This document shows, piece by piece, positions 1 to 7,985 of a DNA stretch of 16,566 nt. Made by a program: the position numbers and the translations under genes. The notes under the pieces were generated by a model. That model was not told the DNA's origin and did not search any database. It saw nothing but the letters and a program-made list of their open reading frames with translations. Source of the stretch: Pleurotus djamor (Eukaryota > Basidiomycota > Agaricomycetes > Agaricales > Pleurotaceae); NCBI GenBank assembly GCA_029747585.1, contig JAPEVF010000966.1, forward strand, positions 1 to 16,566, in the 5' to 3' direction. Each line of letters begins with the position of its first letter. Position 1 is the stretch's first letter.

Positions 1-3000
1 AAATGGTGTCACTATCATTGGTAAGACTGAACCCAAGAGTGAAAGATATCCTCCTCACGATGGTACATCTTCATTCTAGGCTACACGGACTTCCCTTCAC
101 GGCTTCCCACCCAGTCATCGAATCTCTACTCCAATAACATCACCAAGTTCCTCCTTTCCATAGGAGGGGATGGAAGGTTCGCCATCGACTTGCAAGACGA
201 AGTTGTTCGTGGATCTCTTGTATCCTATCAGGGTGAGATACTCCCGCCGGTCCCGCGAACCATGCCGCCGCCTGTAACGCCGCCACCTACCCCGACCAAA
301 GCTGAGGAACAACAATCCAAGGCTTTGACTCCCTGGCAGAAGGTCACCAGAGATGTTGCTACTGTCACCGCCGGTATGGGAGGCACCGTTGCACTCGGAA
401 AGCTCACTGGAGCTGCTTTTATGAGCAATTTCTTCACATTTGGTTTGGCTGGTCTCGTTGGCTACAGAGTGGTCTGGGGTGTAGCACCTGCGCTGCATTC
501 CCCTTTGATGTCAGTAACGAACGCTATCTCAGGTGGGGCTCATTTGATTCACATTTTCAACTCCTACTCATCCACCAATAGGCATGGTTGGCATTGGAGG
601 TCTGTTCGTTATGGGAGGAGGGTATTTCCCTGGAACTGTTCCCCAAGTTCTGGGTGCTCTATCTGTCTTACTGGCTAGTGTGAACGTCGCTGGTGGCTTC
701 GTTATCACGAAACGCATGCTCGACATGTTCAAGCGTACGCTCAGTTCCCTTGCATGTACGATGTAACCCTTACACTACGACGCAGGTCCCACCGACCCTC
801 CTGAGTACTCTTGGCTATATGGAGTCCCCGCTATCGTCTTCACTGGTGGCTTCTTGGCAGCCGCGAGCACGGGCATGGCTGGTCTGGTTCAAGCAGGTTA
901 CTTGACGAGCAGCGTTCTTTGCATCGGTCAGTGGCCAATTTCTATTTATCTGGGTCTGTCTTCTTAAACAAGGAATACAGGTTCCCTCACTGGTCTCGCA
1001 TCCCAAGCTACAGCCCGTCAAGGTAATGCACTCGGAATGCTCGGTGTTGGGTCAGGTATCCTTGCCTCCCTGGCCGCTGTCGGTTTCCCCGCTCCCGTCC
1101 TCGCCCAATTTGCCGGTGTATCCGCCTTGGGTGGTATAATCGGCTCTATCATCGGACGACGCATCACCGCAACTGAACTGCCACAAATGGTCGCCGCCCT
1201 CCACTCCGTTGTCGGTCTCGCAGCTGTCTTGACCAGTATCGGCAGTGTCCTAGCAGACACTGCCCACATCTCCACGCTCCACCTTGTCACAGCGTACCTC
1301 GGCGTTGTTATTGGTGGTATCACTTTTACTGGTTCTATCGTCGCTTTCCTCAAACTCGCTGGGAAAATGGGTTCTCGGCCTATCGCCCTTCCTGGCAAAC
1401 ACCTTATCAACAGCGGACTGCTTGGTCTCAATGGGTTGACTATGTATGGATTCATCGCCGCGGCACCGGCAGCGCCTTTGGTTGCGGCTGGATACCTCGG
1501 AGCGAGCACTATTTTGAGTTTCATTAAAGGGTTTACTACCACTGCTGCTATCGGCGGTGCTGACATGCGTAAGTTCTTAACTCCTGTTACCTCACTGTGT
1601 CTTTCGTTGCTGAGAAGTCATTTTCAGCTGTCGTCATCACTGTCCTCAATGCGTACTCTGGCTTTGCCCTCGTCGCTGAAGGTAATTCTGCACGGCTTCC
1701 TTCTCTGTACTGTACGGAGCTAATTTTATCTACGATAGGTTTCATGCTCGACAACCCACTTCTGACTACCGTTGGATCCCTAATTGGCGTTAGCGGTTCC
1801 ATTCTATCTTACATCATGGTAAGCCTATGCTTATCACCAACTCTGAAACCTTCACGGAACTCATTACCCCCGGTTTCTATAGTGTGTCGCAATGAACCGT
1901 TCGCTCACGAACGTTCTCTTCGGTGGCATCTCTGCGCCTGTCTCCAACGACGCGCACAAGATCGAAGGAACTATAACGAAAACGACTGTTGATGATACTT
2001 GTGAAGCTCTTCTCAACTCCGACAACGTTATCCTCGTACGAACCCTTTCCCTCACATTACCCATCCTTCAAGCCGCCTCACTGACAATGATTTACCATGT
2101 ATCCAGGTCGTAGGCTACGGCATGGCCGTCGCAAAAGCCCAATACGCCATCTCCGAAATCTGCGCAATGTTGCGGTCGAAAGGAGTAAACGTTCGAGTAC
2201 GTTGTCATTCGTTGTCTTCGGTGGTACCTCACCCCGCCCATAATCTAAGAGACTGATATCATCATCTCCATCCATCAAACGTAGTTCGCCATCCATCCCG
2301 TTGCGGGGCGCATGCCAGGACAATGTAATGTTCTTCTCGCGGAGGCATCAGTTCCGTATGATAGTACGTCGTTTCGCATCTCTCTCTATGTTGCGCACAA
2401 TCTGATGTTGATATCATCTCCCCCCCCCCNTCCCACCATTCCTTCCCTTGTAACCCAACCCATCCCATCTCTCATCTCCATCCCCGTCTCATCTACAAAC
2501 TCAATCTCCACCCCTCCAACCACCCCTCCCAACCCTCACTCAACCTACCAATCACAGTCGTCCTAGAAATGGACGAAATCAACGACGACTTCAAAGACAC
2601 CGACGTAACCCTCGTCATCGGCGCCAACGACACCGTCAACCCCATCGCTCTCGAACCCGGGTCCGCTATCGCCGGTATGCCAGTGTTGCATGCGTGGAAG
2701 AGTAAACAGGTGGTGGTGATGAAACGGGGGATGGCGAGTGGATATGGTGCGTTTACTTTTTGATTTTTTTTTTTATTGATTTGTGTTTTTTTTATGGGAG
2801 TTTNGATTGGTGGTGGGATCATTTACTGATTGATATGTGTTTGATTTTGTTTTGTGGTGTGTTTAGCCGACGTACCCAACCCCATGTTCTTCATGCCTGG
2901 GACGAAGATGCTCTTTGGCGATGCCAAAGATACCTGTGACGGTGAGTATCCCTCAGAGATTCCCTCTCTCCCCCCCTCTTTCTGATACTCCACTATCGAT

Positions 3001-3084
3001 GACAACTGATTGACTGTTGCAACCTCCCACCTCACATACATAGCTATCAAATCCGGATTGGAGAGCAGAATCAAGGGAACATGA
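1..3084 (+). CDS. nnt: Mitochondrial NAD(P) transhydrogenase, 3' part (alpha C-terminus plus whole beta part)
   Basis: Proton-translocating transhydrogenase of the inner mitochondrial membrane; it moves hydride from NADH to NADP+ using the proton gradient. The 5' end lies outside the window. Exons: 1-20, 80-532, 582-734, 786-926, 981-1568, 1628-1681, 1739-1818, 1883-2035, 2107-2196, 2285-2363, 2558-2746, 2867-2941, 3044-3084; they total 705 codons in one frame, with TGA at 3082. Order seen: end of the NAD-binding domain dI ([18 protein letters not shown]), a Pro-rich linker, membrane domain dII ([18 protein letters not shown], later [19 protein letters not shown]), then NADP-binding dIII with [10 protein letters not shown] (GxGxxV), [18 protein letters not shown] and GANDTVNP. 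This is the animal-like alpha-then-beta fusion. Ns at 2430 and 2804 fall inside introns. It converges on the transporter gene downstream. Family assignment is firm; the precise splice sites are my inference. Confidence 0.95.
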
Positions 3085-3305
3085 TCAAGCCTCCACCCCA
3101 AGGACAGGTTTGATTGATATATCATCGTTCAATGTTCAATTCAATGTTCAGCACTCTCAGGATTTCGTTGGTCGTTTATCAGAACGTCAGACCGAACGAC
3201 GATGGACTACCCAAGTTTCTAGCTTTGTGAAATATTGTAATCTTATCGAATGTACATACATACCCAATGACAAGCCTATCATGCATTATATCGCTCATAC
3301 CATAC

Positions 3306-3372
3306 TCAACCTCAACTTCATCGTCCACTTCAACCTCTTCAACTTGAACTCCAACTTCAAGCTTCAAGCTCG
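3306..3372. repeat. Imperfect CAACTT/CAACCTC tract
   Basis: Short units such as caacctcaacttc, cacttcaacc, caacttgaactcc and aacttcaagcttcaagct recur within about 67 bases. The tract is degenerate and looks like a decayed microsatellite in the 3' region of the transhydrogenase gene. No function is evident. Confidence 0.5.
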
Positions 3373-3449
3373 TCTCAAGGGGGAAGTTGCGTTTGAATAT
3401 AGCATTTAGAATTTAACCGTTTTGGATGGTTTGGATAAGTACATGACCG

Positions 3450-3455
3450 AATAAA
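3450..3455 (+). terminator. Possible polyadenylation signal AATAAA
   Basis: An exact AATAAA lies about 366 bases after the transhydrogenase stop. Fungal poly(A) signals are degenerate and this distance is long, so it is only a candidate 3' end. Confidence 0.3.
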
Positions 3456-3496
3456 ACTCCTACATGATTAAGTGCAACCCGTCGCGTGAGGGGTCT

Positions 3497-3590
3497 GGGG
3501 CGTATAGGTAGTAGTAGTAGTTGTAGCTCGTGAGGGGATGAGAGATGAAATCGATGGGTGACGAGGGATGAGGGGATGAGGGATGATATA
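3497..3590. repeat. G/A-rich imperfect repeat (GAGGGATGA-like units)
   Basis: Repeated purine-rich units on the plus strand (gaggggatgagagatga, cgagggatgaggggatgagggatga) follow a short GTAGTAGTAGTAG run. The matching minus-strand reading frames are low-complexity Pro/Ser/Thr translations and are not credible genes. Confidence 0.55.
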
Positions 3591-3854
3591 TATGGTCCCG
3601 AGGCCTAAGGTGGCAAAAGTAGCGTAGACGTAGAAAGGGTAAGTAAAGGGGGAGGAGGGAACCACCTCAAAACGAACGAATACGAAAGGATCACGACGAA
3701 CGAACGAAAGGGGGTGGGTGAAGGCGAAGGCGAAAGGGATGGAAAGAGTATGTACAGTAAATCCTGCAAACTGCACGAAGTGCCCAAAGAGTCTGATCAA
3801 AATTCAAAAAAAANTCAATTAAAAAANGTTCATCCATGCCTATACCATATACAA

Positions 3855-5403
3855 TCACAGTCCAAGCCCCGTCCTCCCCTCCTTACCCGCAAGTCCCTCC
3901 AACACCCTCGCGTCAATCTGCGGCGACCCATGTCTCGACACGGTCATACTCGACAACGCCACGGAAGACGAAGAGAGCGAGCGCGATGCAGACGACGTCA
4001 ACGCTCCCTCTGATCTCCTCTCCCGCTGTTCACGTTCGGGAATTTGAGGCGTCATCGCAACAGCAGGCGAGAACACCTCCTTCTCGTTCTTGCCCAACGA
4101 CCACGATGGAATATCCAATGTAGTAGATACCAGAATCGTCGGTTTTGGTTTCGCCGAGGAGGACGAAGGCGACGGTTGATTATACAACCACGTGGCAATC
4201 AACACCACGACGGAACCCAGTATGAAAGTAAACGTCATGCGGAAATTGAAGAGCGCCACCGACGCGAGGAAGGATATGACGATGGATAAGCTTGTAGCGA
4301 AGCCTTTGAGGATGTTATCCGAGTACTTGATGACCAGTGCGGTGATCAGGCCTCCGAGAACTTGGACCAACACCGTTGCCCAGGCCCATGCGCCGAAATT
4401 CCTGAACAGCGAATCGAAGGCGTTGGTGAATCCCTCCGAGGCGTGCGTGTACACAATTGGCAGGAGAGCAGGCAGGAGGGAGAATAGGGAGAGTTGGACG
4501 TTTCGCACCCAGAGATCGGCTTGTGAGTTCTTCAACACCATCTCGAAATATACACCTGCGAGGCCGGAGGTGAAGCAAGCGGCTGTGACGGCCATGAAAC
4601 CCTTGAAAGCGTTCATATCATGTGCCACCGCCGAAGGACCATGGGTCGTTGTTGTTGAGCCAGCTTGAATTTGGACGATCCCAACGCCAATAGCAAGGAA
4701 AAGCAGTGCCAGCCACTGTGTAGGTGCGAGTCGTTTCCGGAGGAGGAGGACGGAGAAGGCGGCGGTGGTCAAGATCTTCATCTGGTAACTAACCTGGAAT
4801 GTGGCTGCATCAAGGTTTGAAGCTGCGACGTATTGGAGGTTATTCTGGATGACTGGAAACGTCGGGGTAAAGTCAACGATCAATACGACGTTTCACACAT
4901 GATGAAACGGGCGCGTACCGTATAGGATAGCAGGGATAGAAAGTTTCCAGCAATCGGGGCTGAAGACATCCTTGCCAAGGCGTTTGAAACGGGCGAGGGC
5001 TGCTCGGGGGGAGAGCAGGGAGGTGGAGTTTGAAGGGTATGATATCGTTTGGGAGATGTCTCTATAGGAAGACTGGGGGCTTGATGGGATGTCTACGCGG
5101 GTGAAGGCGATGATGAGGGAGATGCCGCCCTTGAGGAGTTCGTTCATGAGGACTGCGGTGGCTGCAGAGTAGGCGCGGGACGGCGGCGTGGAGACGCGAG
5201 AATAGTGCATGATGATCGTTAGCAGCGAGTTTTGTAGGGCCAGGGTGACCAGCCTGTGTGCAGTGGGTGAGTTAGTGGGCGAGTAGGCCTACAGGTGGGT
5301 GGTGGACGCACGATATGTATTTTAGAGGGAGGCCGCAGAGAGATGGGACAGAGGGATTGGCGAGGCTCAGCTCGTCCTTGTCATTGTCGTTTGCGTGTGT
5401 CAT
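3855..5403 (-). CDS. UDP-sugar (UDP-galactose/UDP-GlcNAc type) Golgi nucleotide-sugar transporter, SLC35A family
   Basis: Predicted multi-pass antiporter bringing UDP-sugar into the Golgi/ER lumen in exchange for UMP. Exons on the minus strand: 5403-5312, 5253-4919, 4852-3855; 475 codons including TGA. Both introns (58 and 66 nt) are GT-AG. Family motifs: LVTLALQNSLLTIIMHYSR near residue 32, AVLMNELLKG near 60, AILYVIQNNLQYVAASNLD spanning the second splice junction, and TFQVSYQMKILTTAAFSVL just after it. Hydrophobic segments continue to about residue 368 (SVVVLIATWLYNQ). A roughly 106-residue Ser-rich, charged tail follows, long for the family and presumably cytosolic. I chose the ATG at 5403 because the in-frame extension upstream begins only with GTG and sits next to a TATA-like box. 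The exact sugar cannot be told from sequence. Confidence 0.92.
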
Positions 5404-5500
5404 GGTTATTGCAGTGAGAGAGGCAGAACCAGTCGTCTCTGTGGGTATTGGGTAGCGAAGGAGTGCAAGGGAAAGGAGTGGAAGAGATTGGGCCACCGCC

Positions 5501-5508
5501 TATTTAAA
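5501..5508 (-). promoter_or_regulatory. TATA-like box (TATTTAAA; minus strand TTTAAATA) for the transporter gene
   Basis: An A/T-only octamer in a G/C-balanced context lies about 98 bases upstream of the transporter ATG. The spacing would allow a short 5' UTR. The only promoter-like element I could pick out here; no transcription data support it. Confidence 0.4.
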
Positions 5509-5615
5509 CGAGTGATTGCAACTTGCAACTGCGCGCTTGCCTTGGCGTTGCAATCTTTTCATGTTTCCAATTTCAAGCGCCAGAATATCACAATCTATTC
5601 CTGGAACACCTGACT

Positions 5616-7459
5616 CTATGTACGTAGCTGGCTCACACGCTTCTTCGAACGCTCCTCAGGCTCATACAATCCAAAGATACTGTATGTAGGGCTCCGGTAA
5701 CTAGCAAAAGCCTCAGGAAGGCTGCGTTCAAGTCCCATCTGGGCCAGCGACGGAAGCGGAGGAGGCGATGGCACCCTAGGAGGCTTATCCAGATGATGAT
5801 ACCCTCCATCCAGACTGCTCAAATTCGCCAACGACTTGCTCGTCCCATAATCCATCAACATCAAATTCCCCAACGCAGAACTCGCATCCAACGTGGGGCT
5901 AAACGCAGACACCGGGCGACTTCGTCCTTGTCCTTCCGCAGTCCGGTCACCTGCTCGAGATAAGATCGACTTCTTCGACATCCGGCGATGGCTAATATCT
6001 AAATCCATGGGCTGTGGAGATGGCGGTGGGGGACAGATGGGCGACGGTGATCCAAGCCCGAGCGCAGCAGCAAGCGCACGAGTATCACGATTTCGCCGAG
6101 ATTCACTCCGTTGCAAAGGGACTTCAGGGGCTTCCGCACTTTGAATGAAATTCGCATTCGTCGTCGATTCAGAAGCAGGGGCAACAGACGCGCGAGGGTA
6201 TGTCGTGAAATACGAGGATTTGATTCGGCAGCGGCCACCATGAGCCGGAGAGGGGGNTAGCAATCGCAATAGGCACCCCAAATGTCGCCTCGCCTATATG
6301 AGAAACATGAGGTGTCATCACATCCGCACCGTCGTACGCTAGACTCTGTTGTTGCTGCGAATGGGAGCGACGACGAGAACTCTGTTGCTGTTGCTGTAGA
6401 CTATGCCGTACTGATTTGCGACTAGACTTGTTTCGCTCCATCACCTGGTGACCGTCTGCCGTAAGAGGTGGATCGTCGCGCGATAACGCATGAGCTTGGC
6501 GCGGTTCTTCTTCCCCACTCCACGACATGGACAATCGCCGTATCGCACCTTGCATCTGCCGAATCGGTCTAGGCGAGGCAATGACAGGCTCCGGGACCTT
6601 TAGCTGTGCTTGGTGGGTGACATGGCTATAGGTCGGTACTTGCACAGGCTCGGTTGGCATTGGGATGGGGATCGGACGCGGATACACAGGCCAGACAAAG
6701 TCTTGATGTGAAGTACGCTCTTTGCCTCCGAATAAAGGCGAGTCTTCTGGCGGTGAACCTTTGTAGTCTTCGAAACCATCTGCGAGAATCGGCAACGAAG
6801 GTGTGGGTGTAGTACGGCGGCGGGGACGGGTGCAGACTTTGATGATGATCACGATGCTGATGAGCAGCAAGGCAGCGCCAGAGGCCAAGAGAGAGATCGC
6901 CAAGGTAGAAAGATGTAGTCCTTTTGAGGAGGAAGCGGCCAAGTTTNGCTGCAGTAGAGGGAAGAGGAGAAGAGAGAGACTGAGAGAGAGACTGTGACTG
7001 AGAGATAGTACTGAGGCTGGAGGCCAATAAGGTTGTGGTAGGCAAAGCCAAGACACTGTAGAATGAGTGGGAGGGAACAGAGGCGGTAGGGAGATGAGAG
7101 GCGGTTGCACTCGACGAGGACTTGGCAGAGGAACTCCGAGAATGAGCGTGTGTAGTATCAAGCGAACGATGGATCCCCGTGTCGGGAATGGGAATAGGCA
7201 CATCAGACATACGCGTCGCGCCCGAAGGAAGTTTGTTTTGGTCGGCATTGCGTTCCAAAGACCCAGAAGGCGTATCACGCGACGGCGAGTTACGATGAGA
7301 TTCTAGATTCTCCTGTACAACTTTTTTGGTACTGGAGGAGTGTTGATCATGGATTTTGTGGGATTTCGTGTTGGCGGCGTCATGGTCGTCCGAGTCGTGT
7401 AAGACAGAGCGTTTCGTTAGGCGAGCCTTGGATGCGGTGGTATAAAGTCTAGGCGGCAT
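5616..7459 (-). CDS. Serine-rich single-pass membrane protein (apparently split by two N characters)
   Basis: ATG at 7459, stop at 5616. Three overlapping frames join at the N at 6947 and the N at 6257. If each N is treated as no base, the whole span becomes one open frame of 614 codons including stop. Residues 1-170 are Ser/Thr-rich and hydrophilic, with no clear signal peptide. One transmembrane helix follows at about 181-206 (LAISLLASGAALLLISIVII), then a basic stop-transfer KVCTRPRRR, so the C-terminus is probably cytosolic. The long C-terminal part carries GSPPEDSPLFGGKERTS, two polyglutamine stretches near 6330-6400, Pro-rich stretches and many Ser/Arg segments. The layout, including FGGKERTS-like text after the helix, resembles basidiomycete membrane proteins with an SKG6/AXL2-type helix. 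Function unknown. The start could lie further upstream. Confidence 0.75.
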
Positions 7460-7675
7460 TTCTAAAGGCGAGAAAGAGCGGAAGGCGCAGCGTCCAGCGC
7501 GGGCGTCGTAGTAGATTCACTTGCAAGTCACTTCGATGGTCGGATGGTTGAGAGCGACCCTGACCAAAACTCCAAGTCAATTCAGGCACGAATCGCCCCT
7601 GTCGCGTTGTAGAATTAGAATATTATGAAGCCCCTGTCCCCGACGATCGCCTAAAATGGTAAAGTACTTACATGA

Positions 7676-7681
7676 ACGCGT
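7676..7681. promoter_or_regulatory. ACGCGT (MluI cell-cycle box, MCB-like)
   Basis: Exact palindromic ACGCGT about 310 bases upstream of the checkpoint-gene ATG. In ascomycete yeasts this core is bound by MBF (Mbp1/Swi6 or Res1/Cdc10), which drives G1/S genes for replication and repair. Transfer of that role to this gene is inference. Confidence 0.4.
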
Positions 7682-7792
7682 CGCGCCACAAACAAGAGTA
7701 TACAATGTCAGGGAACTTTTGGATTCAATTTTAGCGATCCCGCGTATCCACTACTTTCTCTCGACCATTTGGATGTGCTGTGGCCTTTGTGC

Positions 7793-7798
7793 ACGCGT
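7793..7798. promoter_or_regulatory. Second ACGCGT (MCB-like)
   Basis: A second exact ACGCGT, about 190 bases upstream of the checkpoint-gene ATG and 117 bases from the first copy. MBF-controlled promoters often carry several copies. Confidence 0.4.
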
Positions 7799-7985
7799 CT
7801 GAAAAGCGCACGCTTCTGCTGTATACGCGGTGCTGATTGATTATCACCTCCGAATCATTATCTGGACCCACAAACTGTCTGCGCAATATCTACATCAACC
7901 GCAACTTCAAGTTTTTCTGGACTCATCTCCCTGTTGAACTTCGAGGAAATTAGACGGAGAAACTTCAACGACGGAATACGCGAGG

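Larger units (their letters stand above)
3085..3854. other. Convergent intergenic region, 3' UTRs and simple-sequence tracts
   Basis: This stretch lies between the stop of the transhydrogenase gene and the stop of the minus-strand transporter gene. I see no ORF with family motifs or a splice-consistent coding pattern. It holds an AATAAA, a CAACTT-rich tract, a G/A-rich imperfect repeat, and two Ns at 3814 and 3827 beside A-runs. Much of it is probably 3' UTR of both genes. Confidence 0.7.
7460..7985. promoter_or_regulatory. Divergent intergenic region between the membrane-protein gene and the checkpoint gene
   Basis: About 526 bases separate the two divergent start codons. I find no reading frame with family motifs. 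Two ACGCGT boxes lie in it (listed separately). No clear TATA box was found on either strand. It presumably contains both promoters and 5' UTRs. Confidence 0.6.

Noticed and set aside
1018..1566. 182-aa minus-strand open frame opposite the transhydrogenase gene
   Set aside because: It mirrors the long exon 981-1568 of a clearly recognised gene. The translation is Ala/Pro/Arg-rich with no motif.
3468..3800. Minus-strand frames of 110 and 60 aa in the convergent intergenic region
   Set aside because: They translate the G/A-rich repeat as low-complexity Pro/Ser/Thr text and lack supporting motifs.
5404..5496. Upstream extension of the transporter start
   Set aside because: It starts with GTG, not ATG, and lies only a few bases from the TATA-like element, so it is probably at or before the transcription start.
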